DNA of 64,000 nucleotides from Miniphocaeibacter sp964345925 (GCA_964345925.1 CAYFSP010000003.1:46952-110951); one strand, 5' to 3'; positions 27,085 through 37,405 are shown, numbered from the stretch's first letter. Notes: a model not told the origin generated them from the letters alone. Program-made: numbers and translations.

Positions 27085-27088
27085 TTCT

Positions 27089-29541
27089 CTACTCTTGAAA
27101 TCTTATTCTGTCTATTAATGATTCTTTTTTTACATTTCTAGAAAGTATAAAAGATAGTATTCCCTGCATTAATAATATAGCTAGTACCATTGTAATTATT
27201 TCTTTATATGGAATATGATATATGTTTAATCCTATCATCCCTACTTTATCTTTTAAGTAATAAAATGAAAAGTAGCCTAAAGGTAACCCTAGTAATAATG
27301 AAATAGCAATTGTACCTATTTTAAATATTAAGCCTTCTGTTTGTAGCATTTTGTTTAGCTGTTTATTTGTCATACCTACAGCTTGTAATACTCCAAACTC
27401 TTGTTTTCTAGTAATAATACTAATAATAATAGTATTTGCCATATTCATAAACCCTATTAGACCAATTATTATTAAAAAGACATATGAAGCTATTTTAGTA
27501 ATATACATAATTGATTCTGCTTGAGTTAAGGAATCAGAATAAGTCGTAATTGAAATTTTCTTATTATTTCCAATTATATTTTCTAATTCTTTAAGTACAT
27601 CATCTTCATATTTATCTTCACAATCTACCCAGACAAAACCTATGTTTTCTTCTAGTCCTAAACTTTGAAAAGTTTCTTCAGTAATAGCCCAAGTTGTTGG
27701 TAAAAACCTTGGAAAAGCTCCTTCTATTGTAGAACTTAATTCTTTGTTTATATTTTTACTGTTAATATCAAGTTTAATGTCTTGATTTAACTTATAGCCA
27801 TCTTGTTTTAGATAATATGCTGAACTATATAATAATCCACTTTTTTCTACTATATCTTTATAATTATTATTTCCTAAATATTTTTCTTCATTTTCATTTT
27901 TTAATATATGAAAATCTTCTTCATTCATAACCATAATATCTGTGTATTCTGATTTTTTTGAATCTGAAATTTCTCTTGTTGTCATTATATTTCTGGTTTT
28001 TACTTCTTTAACATTTGAAATATTTTTTATTTCATTTATCAATTCTACACTAAGTGGATTATTTTTCAAGATATTATCTAAATTATTTTCTGGATATGCT
28101 GTATCGTTAAACGAATAATCTAAACTTAGATAAAACTTCCCATACCTTATATCTTTTTTAGCCTCAAATTCAGCATCAAAATTCCCTGCAATATTTGCAA
28201 TAACAACAAATAATACACATGAAAGTCCCATAGTTAAAATTGTTTTTATTGTTCTTGTTTTATTTGCGGAAAAGTTCGAAAATATTATATTTTTTAATTT
28301 TAAATTTTTTTTACCTTTCCTTTTTATTTTACTAACTTTACTCGTTCCTTGATATCTTATTGCCTCAATAGGAGATATTTTTGATACAATTTTTGTAGGT
28401 TTTATTAAAGAAACTCTTACTGTAATTAACGCCAAAACAGAAACTACAACTAAAATTAATAGCATATAGACTGATACATAGTTAATTTTAGAATTTGCAA
28501 CCATAGCTGTTGGAATTTTACTAGATTCATTCATTATAAAATCCAATATATTTGTCCCTATTAAAACACCTAGTACAAGTCCTATTGGTATAGCTATAAA
28601 TGCTAAAGACATTCCCTCTTTTACTACAATTTTTTTAAGTGTTTTTTTGTTGCTCCCAAAGCTTTTATTTTCCCATACTCTTGTACTTTTTGAAGTATTC
28701 CTATTTGGAAAATATTGTAAATTACTATTATTGAAAATATAATTACCAGTAACGCCACTACTATTACTCCTACAATTAAATCCGTTTTAGGTTGTAAGGT
28801 AAACATCAAATAAAAACTATTTACCTCTACTTGATTTTCTTCTAAACCCAAGTCTTTCCCTAAATCTTTAATTACTTCTTCTTGATTATCACCATTAATA
28901 TCAATATTTTCGTTAAGTCTAAAATATGCTGAATAAATATTATTTCCTTGTGATTCATTTTCATAAAACTCTTCAGAAATATATGCCACGTATGATTTAT
29001 CTCTTATTTCTATATTCTCATTATTTATCAGTCCTGAGATAACAAATTCTTTTTCTTCAAACTTATTATTATTATCAAATCTGCTACTTAAAGTTATTGT
29101 ATCCCCTACTTTAGTATCACTAAAGCCTAATTCTTTAAATAGCTCTTTACTTCCAGCTATTTCATTTTCTTTGTTTGGAAAAATTCCTTCTTTTAATTTA
29201 TCTTCTACATTTGTTAATTTATTTGTTATTTCATCATTATAAATAAGACTTGTATTACTACTATTATCTACCGTTCCTGCAAATGCAGTTTTACCAATAT
29301 CTGTAAATGCATTTTTTCTTTCCATTTCTATTATTTCATTATCTGTTACTCTCTTAAATATTCCATAGTAACTTCCATATAATTTATCGGCACTATCTGT
29401 TTGATTTTTTACTGCTGCATATGCAAAAGTTCCAATTGATGTTAGTAAAATAGTAGTTAGTATTATAGATATAATTACAAGTATACTTCTAGTTTTGTTA
29501 CTTTTATTATTACTCAAAGCTATTTTTCTAATTAATTTCAT
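27089..29541 (-). pseudogene. FtsX-type ABC permease, frameshifted
   Basis: Two adjacent open frames (28624-29541, 305 aa, and 27089-28612, 507 aa) are halves of one permease of about 817 aa. The first ends GATKKHLKKL then stop; adding one A to the seven-A run at 28632-28638 restores KKHLKKIVVKEGMSLAF into the second. The first half has an N-terminal membrane segment and a large extracellular domain; the second has an FtsX core (ITRKQEFGVLQAVGMTNKQL). Such permeases export antimicrobial peptides or sense them with a two-component system. A sequencing error in the homopolymer cannot be excluded, but the neighbours are broken as well. Confidence 0.85.
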
Positions 29542-30211
29542 CTTAATTCCACCACCTTACCATCCTCAATTAAAATAGTACGGTCTGCAATTTGTGCAAT
29601 ATCCTCATCATGAGTAACCATTATTAAAGTTTGACCATATTTTTCTTTAGATAGTTTTAGAAATGCCATTACTTCATCGCTTGTTCTAGAGTCTAAATTT
29701 CCAGTTGGTTCATCTGCAAAGACTATTTCAGGTTTTGAAGCCAATGCTCTTGCTATGGCAACTCTCTGTTGTTGCCCACCAGATAATGTATTTGGAAGAC
29801 TTCTGAGTTTATCTTCAAGTCCTAAAGTTGATACTATATCCTTTACAAAGTTTTCATCTATATCCTTATTGTCCAATCCAACTGGAAGAATAATATTTTC
29901 CCAAACATTTAAAGTTGATACTAAATTAAAGGACTGAAAAATAAATCCCATTTTTCTTCTTCTAAAAATAGCTAAATCATCTTCCTTTAAATTAAAGATA
30001 TTTTTATTATCAATTATGATTTCACCATTTGTCGGTTTTTCTAATCCTCCCATTAAATATAGCAATGTACTTTTACCAAAACAGATTTTCCAACTATTGA
30101 TACAAATTCTCCTTGATTTATAGATACATTAGCACCTTGTACAGCTTTCACAATATTTTCACCTTTACCATATATTTTATTTAAATTCTTAGTTTCTAAT
30201 ATTTTTTTCAT
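29538..30211 (-). pseudogene. ABC transporter ATPase, frameshifted within Walker A
   Basis: The frame opens at the ATG at 30211 (MKKILETKNLNKIYGKGEN) and runs to GEFVSIVGKS, where one missing base in TCTGTTTTGGT (about 30076-30084) shifts it to a stop. The remainder (29538-30065) reads STLLYLMGGLEKP-like sequence in the other frame, with Q-loop FIFQSFNLV, signature LSGGQQQRVAIARALA and Walker B IVFADEPTGNLDS. Restoring one G gives GKSGFGKST, a normal Walker A. Intact it would be 224 aa. It overlaps the permease by four bases (ATGA). As it stands no ATP-binding protein can be made. Confidence 0.87.
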
Positions 30212-30256
30212 TTTATACTCCTTTTTAATTTATTAACTATATATTAAATAATGAAT

Positions 30257-30275
30257 ATTTCAATTTAATTTCAAT
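30257..30275 (-). promoter_or_regulatory. Direct repeat, candidate response-regulator site
   Basis: Two copies of ATTGAAAT on the minus strand (30275-30268 and 30264-30257), starts 11 bases apart, about 45 bases before the ABC ATPase start. Tandem half-sites one helical turn apart are how OmpR-family regulators bind, and such a regulator is encoded next door. No convincing -10/-35 pair was found. Confidence 0.4.
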
Positions 30276-30280
30276 ATTAA

Positions 30281-30312
30281 AAAATAGTCTTACAATTTTG
30301 TAAGACTATTTT
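30281..30312 (-). terminator. Terminator after the histidine kinase remnant
   Basis: AAAATAGTCTTACA / TGTAAGACTATTTT (30281-30294 and 30299-30312) with a four-base loop, overlapping the kinase stop codon. It separates the regulator-kinase unit from the ABC genes. Confidence 0.85.
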
Positions 30313-31542
30313 AATTATATGGTATTTGTACTATAAAGGTACTTCCTTCTCTAGTTTTATTTTTAAATACTGACACTGTTCCAAAATGTTCAGATAATAT
30401 TTTACTTGTTAGAAATAGTCCAACTCCTGAACCTTCATTATTTATTACAAAATTATTTTTACCTCTATAAAATCTTTTAAATACATTATTATATTCCTCT
30501 TTGTCTATACCTATTCCATTATCTACGAATTCTATTCTTAAAAATGAAACCATTTTTATAACTTTAATTTCTATTTTTGTATTCTTTGGACTATATTTTA
30601 TTGCATTATCTAAAATATTTACAAATGATTCTTTTATCCATTTTTTATCATGAAGAATTTCTAATTTATCTATATCATTTTCTGAATTTAATTCAATTTC
30701 AATATTTTTATTCTCAGATTTTTGATAAACAGTATTTATTGCATTTATTATAGTATCGAATATAGGGCTCTTTTCTTTTTTTATATCTATTAACCCTATT
30801 TCCAATCTAGATATATTTAATAAAGCTTTTAATAAATTATCTATTCCATTTGCTTGTTCAATGGCTCTATCATAAAACTCTCTAGTCTCCTCTTTTGTAA
30901 GCTCAATATTTTCAAGTATCTCTAAACTATTTTTCAAAGCTATAACTGGAGTTTTTAATTGATGAGATATGTCTGTAACTAATACCTTTGTTTCTTCTTT
31001 CTCTTTATTTATTTTTTCCGTTAATAAATTCAAATATAAACCTAATGAAATTAATTTATCTTTAAATGAATATAAATCTTCATTCATTATACTTATACTA
31101 TTTAAAGAGAAGTCACTTTCTTTATAATTTGAAACTAATTCTTCTAATCTGTTTATATCTTCTAATAATTATTTTTTGTCTAGTTTAAACATTGTTAATA
31201 CCATATAATTTATCATTAAGTAAATAATTATTGATATTGATATTATAAATATAATTTTATTTTTTAATTTAAAGTATAATTGATTATTTTTTTCTGAAAA
31301 ATCATAATCAGCTAAAACTTGTTTTCCCTTTTTTGTATCTATTTCTTTATCTTCTTTTAAAATTTCTGTTAATATTTTTTTATTATCTTCTTCCTTTAGT
31401 GAAATAAAAACTATTTTCATTTTTTCATTATAATTTTTTATTTCAAATAAAATAACTAATGAGTCTACTGCTATAATAAGAAAAAATAATAGAATAAAGA
31501 TTATTGTGAATTGTTTGTTTTTTTATGCTTAGTTTTATTCAT
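30311..31542 (-). pseudogene. Sensor histidine kinase, broken by a frameshift and a stop codon
   Basis: Reads as one 410-residue kinase after two repairs. The ATG at 31542 (overlapping the regulator stop) gives MNKTKHKK; one A missing from the seven-A run at 31518-31524 shifts the frame. The corrected frame continues KQFTIIFILLLFFLIIAV (membrane helix), an extracellular loop, and a second helix, then meets an in-frame TAA at 31169-31171 after FKLDKK. Beyond it come LLEDINRLEELV, the H-box DISHQLKTP, N-box NILDNAIKYSP and G-boxes DNGIGID and GSGVGLFL. The C-terminal 258 aa could still be translated from an internal ATG at 31087 but would lack the sensor. Confidence 0.87.
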
Positions 31543-32224
31543 TTTTGCATTCCTTATTCCAAATATAACCAATTCCTCTAATATTTTTAATATATTCAGG
31601 TTCATCTAATCTATCTTCAATTTTCTCTCGAAGTCTTCTTATATTTACAGCTATTGTATTTTCCTCTACAAAACTTGAATCCTTATCAAATATACTTTCA
31701 AGCAATTGATTTTTACTAAGTACTTGCTTCGGATTCTCTAGAAAGAACTTCAAAAGTTTTAATTCATTCTTGGTAAGTTGTATATCTTCATTATTTTTTG
31801 TGACTCTCATATCCTGTACTGAAAAAGATATACTTCCTGAACTATAGATTAATTTTCTATTTGTTTTAACTTTGTTAAAATAGGCATTTACTTTTAATAA
31901 TAGAATGGACAGACTAAAAGGCTTAGTAATATAATCATCGGCTCCAGCTTCATAGCCCATAATTTGATCAAATTCCTCATCTAATGCAGTTAAGCATATA
32001 ATATGTACATTACTTTTTTCTCTAATATTCTTTATGAAATCAAGTCCGTTTCCATCTGGTAAATTTATATCGGAAATGATTAAATCTATTTTATTTTTTA
32101 TAAAAACTTCATTTGCTTCTTTTATATTAAATGATGAATGTACATTGTAATTTTCTTTACCAAGTAAAAAGGATATAGATCTATTTAAAGTTTCTTCATC
32201 TTCTAATAATAATATATTTTTCAT
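31535..32224 (-). CDS. OmpR-family response regulator, partner of the broken kinase
   Basis: 229 aa, apparently intact. The receiver has the acidic residues LEDEE (7-11), phospho-acceptor Asp52 in ISDINLPDGNG, Thr79 and Lys100 in YITKPF. The winged helix includes LTKNELKLLKFFLENP and NTIAVNIRRLREKI. Gene order regulator-kinase-ATPase-permease is typical of peptide-sensing/efflux modules (BceRS-AB or related). Because its cognate kinase is disrupted, it is probably idle or fed by another kinase. Confidence 0.92.
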   Translation of the reverse strand: MKNILLLEDEETLNRSISFLLGKENYNVHSSFNIKEANEVFIKNKIDLIISDINLPDGNGLDFIKNIREKSNVHIICLTALDEEFDQIMGYEAGADDYITKPFSLSILLLKVNAYFNKVKTNRKLIYSSGSISFSVQDMRVTKNNEDIQLTKNELKLLKFFLENPKQVLSKNQLLESIFDKDSSFVEENTIAVNIRRLREKIEDRLDEPEYIKNIRGIGYIWNKECKNE

Positions 32225-32259
32225 AATAACCTCTTTAATAACCTTTAATTTTACATATC

Positions 32260-32268
32260 ATTATACCA
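32260..32268 (-). promoter_or_regulatory. Extended -10 promoter of the response regulator
   Basis: TGGTATAAT on the minus strand, TATAAT at 32265-32260, about 35 bases before the start. Poor -35 region. Confidence 0.5.
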
Positions 32269-32283
32269 TAAAGAAAATTTACA

Positions 32284-32317
32284 TAAAAAGAACTTAGTAA
32301 TTTATTACTAAGTTCTT
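32284..32317 (-). terminator. Terminator of the guanine deaminase-XDH operon
   Basis: Perfect 13-base inverted repeat AAGAACTTAGTAA / TTACTAAGTTCTT (32288-32300 and 32305-32317), four-base loop, followed by TTTT on the minus strand. Confidence 0.9.
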
Positions 32318-32324
32318 AAATGAA

Positions 32325-32798
32325 TTATTTATTTCGTTCAGAAGCTGTTTTTTCCACTGCATCTATTATTTTACTATATCCTGTACATCTACACATATTA
32401 CCTGACAATCCCCTTCTAATCTCCTTTTTACTTGGGTTAGGATTATCCTTTAACAATTGAGTACTTGCCATTACAAGTCCTGGAGTACAAAAACCACATT
32501 GTACTGCACCAACATCAACATAGCTTTGTTGCACATCTGTTAATGATCCATCGTCATTTTGTAATCCTTCTATAGTTGTAATATTTTTCTTATCAGCCCA
32601 AACACCTAAGTATATACAGGAATCAACTAGCTCATTATCTATTATTACGGTACATGCACCGCATTCGCCTACACTACAACCTTCCTTTGTTCCAATCAGT
32701 CCAAATTCATTTCTTAAAACATCTAGAAGGCTATCCCTTATATCAATAGTAGCATTTACTTCTTCTCCATTTAAATTAAAGCTAATATCTTTTTTCAT
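32325..32798 (-). CDS. xdhC: Xanthine dehydrogenase-family 2Fe-2S subunit
   Basis: Electron-transfer subunit of a molybdenum hydroxylase, 157 aa. The plant-ferredoxin-type cluster is held by CSVGECGACTV and a following Cys; the second cluster by QCGFCTPG and MCRCTGY. Final gene of the operon, its start overlapping the FAD-subunit stop by one base. Subunit lettering differs among organisms, so the symbol is only indicative. Confidence 0.93.
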   Translation of the reverse strand: MKKDISFNLNGEEVNATIDIRDSLLDVLRNEFGLIGTKEGCSVGECGACTVIIDNELVDSCIYLGVWADKKNITTIEGLQNDDGSLTDVQQSYVDVGAVQCGFCTPGLVMASTQLLKDNPNPSKKEIRRGLSGNMCRCTGYSKIIDAVEKTASERNK

Positions 32799-33670
32799 TA
32801 ATTGTCCTCCTTTAATGCTTTTCTTATATTTCTTACAGGAAGTATTGTAATCAAATGATCTCTATATTCTTTAGAAGCTCTCCAAGAATCTCTTGCATTT
32901 GCATCTAAAAGACATCTTTCTCCAATTTCCTTTAAAATATCTTCTGTAATTTCTTTATTTTTTCCAAATTCTTCTGCTTTTCTCATTCTAATAGGAGTTG
33001 GTCCTGCAACGCCAAAGCATATTCTAAGGTCTTCAATTATATTACTATCTTCTTTAATCAATACAGCACAACTTAAATTTGCAATATCCAATGCCTTTCT
33101 TTGAGCAAATTTAGTATAACTACCTTTAAATCCTTCATAGTCTTCTTTTTTTATTATAATTTTAGTCAGTATTTCGTTTGGTTGTAAATCTACTTTCCCA
33201 GGCCCCTTATAAAAATCATGAATTGATACTCTTTTTATTTCATCCTTACTTTGAATTTCCAATATTGCATTATAAGTAAATAATGTTGGGGCACTATCTG
33301 CTGATGTAGCACCATTACAAATATTTCCACCTATGGTGCCAACATTTCTTGTTTGTGGTCCTCCAACTGTTGATACCGCATATGATAGTAATGGTGTTTT
33401 TTCTTTTACCAATTCATTGTTTTCAACTGTTGTAAAGGAACATGTAGAACCTATTATTAGATTTTCATCCTCATCTAAGTATATTTCAGAAAGTTCCTTA
33501 ATTCTAGTTATGCCAACTAGATTTATGGATTTATATCCTTGTTTTCTATCTCTTGCCTTTACTAGAACATCTGTACCACCTGAAATAATCATTGAAGTAG
33601 GTTCTTTATCCAATTGTTCCAAAGCTTCTTCTAATGTTAAAGCCTCATAATAATTTTTTATATCAAACAT
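32798..33670 (-). CDS. xdhB: Xanthine dehydrogenase-family FAD subunit
   Basis: 290 aa CoxM-type FAD-binding protein. The N-terminal IISGGTDVLVKARD and the central GGPQTRNVGTIGGNICNGATSAD bind FAD (the latter is a 23-residue landmark region shown in two halves: GGPQTRNVGTIGG and NICNGATSAD). C-terminal CO-dehydrogenase-flavoprotein domain with RKALDIANLSCAV. Twelve bases after the large subunit. Confidence 0.92.
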   Translation of the reverse strand: MFDIKNYYEALTLEEALEQLDKEPTSMIISGGTDVLVKARDRKQGYKSINLVGITRIKELSEIYLDEDENLIIGSTCSFTTVENNELVKEKTPLLSYAVSTVGGPQTRNVGTIGGNICNGATSADSAPTLFTYNAILEIQSKDEIKRVSIHDFYKGPGKVDLQPNEILTKIIIKKEDYEGFKGSYTKFAQRKALDIANLSCAVLIKEDSNIIEDLRICFGVAGPTPIRMRKAEEFGKNKEITEDILKEIGERCLLDANARDSWRASKEYRDHLITILPVRNIRKALKEDN

Positions 33671-33682
33671 AATAATTCTCCT

Positions 33683-35971
33683 CTACTTCACTTTATTTGT
33701 TAAATGCTCATAAACCATTTGAGGATTTAACGGTATACTATTTATTTTCACTCCAACTGCATTTAATACTGCATTTCTTATAGCAGGTGCTGGAGAACAA
33801 TGTGGTGGCTCACCTAATGCTCTATTTCCAAAAGGTCCAAGAGGATCTTCTACTTCGACAAATAGTGAATCTAAATCCGGTACGTCCATTGTTGTAGGCA
33901 TTTTATAATCTAGTAGATTATTATTTAATGGCTTTCCTTTTTTATCATATAATAATTCTTCACTTAGACCATAAGCAATTCCCATAGTCATACCACCTTC
34001 TACTTGACCTTCAGCTAATGTAGGATTTATTATTTTACCTGAGTCATGAACATTTAATACTGACAACAACTCTACTCTACCGGTTTCTATATCCACTTCC
34101 ACCTCCGCAAAGGTACATCCACTTGCATAGGAGTTGTTATGAATATTTACTGATGACTCTGTCACTATTGGTTTGCCATGTTGCATATCATAAAATGATA
34201 ATAATGCAAAATCTGCTAACGAAGTAATTAACTCATTATTATGTTTATATACTATATTATTATTTACAATATCCATATATTCTGGTCTAATATCATATAT
34301 TTCTGAAGTCCTTTTTAATATTTCAAACTTCATTTTCTCAGCTGCTTCCTTTACAGCATATCCTGTAATATAAGTTTGTCTAGATGCATATGAACCTGTA
34401 TCAAAAGGATCAATATCCGTATCCGTTATAGGATCTCTAATAATATTCTTTTCAGAAACTCCTAGCACATCTGCTGCCATTTGACTGAAAACTGTATCTG
34501 ACCCCTGTCCTATTTCAGTAGCTCCTAACATCAATTTAAAATTACCATCTTGTATTAATATTAATCTAGCACCTGCGACTTCCAGTCCAAATGGGTAAAC
34601 TGCAGTTCCATATGAGAAACTTGCAACTCCAACTCCCCTTCTTTTATTACCAGTTTTATATTCTTTAGATTTTTCTAATTTTTCATCCCATTTGAATTTT
34701 TTTCTACCTTCGATTAAACATTTATCTATACTAAATCCATATTGTTTAACTTTTGATATTTGATTTAAATAGCCATCTTCTCTTCTATTTAAAACTCTAA
34801 ATTCTATTGGATCCATTCCGATTTTAAGAGCAGCATCCTCTATTAAAGATTCAAGAGCGTACATTACCTGAGGAATACCATAGCCTCTCATAGCACCAGC
34901 AACACCTATATTAGTATAGACAGTTTTTGCTTCATATCTTAAATTATCTATTTTATATAATGCGTCTATAAATGAACCGCCTTTTCCACCAATTGCATGA
35001 CCATGAGAAGCATAACCACCTTGGTTTGAAATAGCTAGACAATTCATAGCAGTAATGGAGCCATCTTTCTTAACGCCAATTTTAATTTTATAGTCTATAG
35101 CATGTCTTGTTCTAGTAAATCCAATTGATTCTTCTCTTGTAATAGATACCTGTACTGGTTTTCCATTACAAGCCATACTCATATAAACAGCCATTGGTTC
35201 TATGGTAACATCTTGTTTATTTCCAAAACCTCCACCGATGAAAGGTTTCTTAACTCTAATTTTTGACCATGATATTCCCAATGCTTGACCAATTATTCTT
35301 CTTGTAATATGAGGAATTTGTGTTGAGGATATACATGTCCATCTTTGATTTTCATCTAAATAAGCTGTTGCAATTTGTTTTTCCATATGGCAATGTTGCT
35401 GTACCGGTGTATGAAATTCTTCTTCTAACACATAATCTGCATCCTCAAAACCTTCTTCTACATCTCCATGTCCTACTACTGTATGTGCAAGTAAATTACT
35501 TCCTTGTTCTTCATGAATTAATACAGCATCCTCTTTTAAAGATTCTTCTGGAGTTAAATAAACAGGATATTCCTCATATTCAATTTTTATAGCTTCAACT
35601 GCCTTTATAGCTTCTAATTCTGTTTTTGCGACTACAGCCGCAATGGTATCTCCATAATGATGAACCTTCCTAGTAAGTAGTGTACGGTCTTCTACGTCTT
35701 TATGCTTTGGATCCAAGCTAAGTGGATGACCTGCAGTTCCATAGAAACAGTTAGGAACATCTTCAGGCAATAGGATTTTAATAACTCCTGGCATATTCTT
35801 TGCTTCGGAGATATCATAATTCTTAACATATCCATGAGCTATTGTAGATCTAACAATTTTTCCATGTAGCATATTTCTAACTTCAAAATCTGCAGTATAT
35901 TTCGCCTGCCCCTTTACTTTTGAAATGGCATCCCATCTAGTTGATGATTTACCAACAATATTATTTTTCAT
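33683..35971 (-). CDS. xdhA: Xanthine dehydrogenase-family molybdopterin subunit
   Basis: Catalytic subunit that hydroxylates a purine ring at the molybdenum centre, 762 aa. Cofactor motifs: GGGFGNKQD, GAMRGYGIPQ with the substrate Arg region, EIGQGSDTVFSQ, TGSYASRQTY and the late GEPPHCSPAPAIRNA, whose Glu is the likely catalytic base. Together with the FAD and 2Fe-2S subunits and guanine deaminase it suits xanthine oxidation to urate. Whether it carries labile selenium instead of sulfur is not readable from sequence, though SelD is encoded in the window. Confidence 0.9.
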   Translation of the reverse strand: MKNNIVGKSSTRWDAISKVKGQAKYTADFEVRNMLHGKIVRSTIAHGYVKNYDISEAKNMPGVIKILLPEDVPNCFYGTAGHPLSLDPKHKDVEDRTLLTRKVHHYGDTIAAVVAKTELEAIKAVEAIKIEYEEYPVYLTPEESLKEDAVLIHEEQGSNLLAHTVVGHGDVEEGFEDADYVLEEEFHTPVQQHCHMEKQIATAYLDENQRWTCISSTQIPHITRRIIGQALGISWSKIRVKKPFIGGGFGNKQDVTIEPMAVYMSMACNGKPVQVSITREESIGFTRTRHAIDYKIKIGVKKDGSITAMNCLAISNQGGYASHGHAIGGKGGSFIDALYKIDNLRYEAKTVYTNIGVAGAMRGYGIPQVMYALESLIEDAALKIGMDPIEFRVLNRREDGYLNQISKVKQYGFSIDKCLIEGRKKFKWDEKLEKSKEYKTGNKRRGVGVASFSYGTAVYPFGLEVAGARLILIQDGNFKLMLGATEIGQGSDTVFSQMAADVLGVSEKNIIRDPITDTDIDPFDTGSYASRQTYITGYAVKEAAEKMKFEILKRTSEIYDIRPEYMDIVNNNIVYKHNNELITSLADFALLSFYDMQHGKPIVTESSVNIHNNSYASGCTFAEVEVDIETGRVELLSVLNVHDSGKIINPTLAEGQVEGGMTMGIAYGLSEELLYDKKGKPLNNNLLDYKMPTTMDVPDLDSLFVEVEDPLGPFGNRALGEPPHCSPAPAIRNAVLNAVGVKINSIPLNPQMVYEHLTNKVK

Positions 35972-35985
35972 AATTACCTCTTTCT

Positions 35986-37257
35986 CTATAGATTATTAAA
36001 TGGCTTAGATAAATATTTTCCTTGTACATATCTACTTTCAATGTTTTCACTACTACCTAAATAAATAAATCTTTTAAATCTTTCCTCAGCTGTTCTTTTA
36101 TTTATATCATCTAATTTACTATCTTCAATGACAAGAAAATCAGCATCATAACCTTTTTCAAAACTTCCTACATTTCCAAAGTAATCTCCACTTCCTTTAG
36201 TGGCCATGTAGAAATATTCGTTTGTTCCATAAAAATCATTTGAACTATTTTCTTCAACCCATTTTAATTTTCCAAAGGTTTCACCATATGTTATAACTTT
36301 TGTCATATTTATTTCATGACCACCACTAATGTCTGTAGATAATCCTACATTTACTCCATTATTACAAAATTTCATAATTGGAGCTATACCACTTGCTATA
36401 TTTCCGTTGGAAATTGGTGCATGAGCTACAGTTACATTATGTTTTATCATTTTATCAATTTCCTTATCATCAGAATAAACACAATGAGCCATAACTGTTT
36501 TATTGTCTATGAGTAATCCATATTTTTCGTAAACATCTATATAGTTTTCACAATCAGGATGTAATTCCTTAACCCAATTAATTTCACTTCTGTTTTCTGA
36601 AAGATGAGATTGGATTTTTAAATCATATTTTATTGCCAAATCTGCCAAACCACTCATTAATTTTTCTGTACAACTTGGTACAAATCTAGGTGTAATAATT
36701 GCTTTATTATTCTTGTATCTTTCCATTTTAATTATAAAATCTTCTGTATTATATAAACTCTCCTCTGTACTCTCTATATAATATTCTGGAGAATTTCTGT
36801 CCATATTAACTTTTCCTATATAGGATTTTAAACCAGATTTTTCCATCATATCAGCTAGAAGAATATTTGAATCATTATATATACTTCCAAATATAACAGA
36901 AGATGTGGTACCATTTTCCCATAATTTATTAATCAAGTTTATATATGATTTTTTTGCAAATTCCAAATCCTTATATTTTGATTCCTCAGGGAAAGTATAT
37001 GTATTTAACCAATCGAGTAATTCTAGGTCGGCTCCTAATCCTATATTGTTTATTTGAGGAGCATGTAGATGTATATCTACAAAGCCAGGAATTATTAACT
37101 TATCTTGAAAATCAATAATTTCAATATCTTTATATTTAATTAATTCCCTTGTAATCTCAAGAACCTTACCATTTTCAACAACTAGATAACTGTTTAAATT
37201 TACTTCCAATTTTCCAAACTCTTTTGTATAAATAATATTTCCTTTAAATGCTTTCAT
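35986..37257 (-). CDS. guaD: Guanine deaminase (amidohydrolase)
   Basis: Deaminates guanine to xanthine. 423 aa of the amidohydrolase barrel family. Metal and substrate residues appear in GFVDIHLHAPQ (HxH), QSHLSENRSEI, VMAHCVYSD and GLSTDISGGH with the catalytic Asp; the N- and C-terminal beta-sandwich strands (IIPGFVD and KGYDADFLVIED) are present. HLHAPQ and the neighbouring XDH subunits favour guanine deaminase over the related SsnA. First gene of the operon, with a 150-base structured leader upstream. Confidence 0.9.
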   Translation of the reverse strand: MKAFKGNIIYTKEFGKLEVNLNSYLVVENGKVLEITRELIKYKDIEIIDFQDKLIIPGFVDIHLHAPQINNIGLGADLELLDWLNTYTFPEESKYKDLEFAKKSYINLINKLWENGTTSSVIFGSIYNDSNILLADMMEKSGLKSYIGKVNMDRNSPEYYIESTEESLYNTEDFIIKMERYKNNKAIITPRFVPSCTEKLMSGLADLAIKYDLKIQSHLSENRSEINWVKELHPDCENYIDVYEKYGLLIDNKTVMAHCVYSDDKEIDKMIKHNVTVAHAPISNGNIASGIAPIMKFCNNGVNVGLSTDISGGHEINMTKVITYGETFGKLKWVEENSSNDFYGTNEYFYMATKGSGDYFGNVGSFEKGYDADFLVIEDSKLDDINKRTAEERFKRFIYLGSSENIESRYVQGKYLSKPFNNL

Positions 37258-37273
37258 AAATCCTCCTCAAATA

Positions 37274-37375
37274 CCTTTAGATAATTATTATCTAAAGAAC
37301 AAATGCTTTACCACTATTAGCAGTAAAGCAATTTCACTTTGATATGAACATAATACTGCAATTACTATGTCATTA
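37274..37375 (-). promoter_or_regulatory. Structured leader of the guanine deaminase operon
   Basis: Three hairpins in transcript order. H1: CAUAGUA-AUUGCAG-UAUUAUG (37369-37349), seven pairs with a seven-base loop. H2: UGCUUUACUGCU-AAU-AGUGGUAAAGCA (37330-37304), about 12 pairs, followed by the U-rich UUUGUUCUUU. H3: perfect CUUUAGAUAAU / AUUAUCUAAAG (37297-37275), one-base loop, ending next to the GAGGAGG ribosome site. GCAGUA at the end of H1 is complementary to UACUGC inside H2, so H1 and H2 could compete like an antiterminator and terminator. It does not match the purine riboswitch consensus. Function is inferred. Confidence 0.6.
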
Positions 37376-37405
37376 TTAAGTAGATTCAATATATCATCTA
37401 ATATA

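Noticed and set aside
28624..28640. Programmed ribosomal frameshift in the permease as normal expression
   Set aside because: Possible at an A7 run, but the neighbouring ATPase has a deletion outside a homopolymer and the kinase has a stop codon, so decay explains all lesions better.
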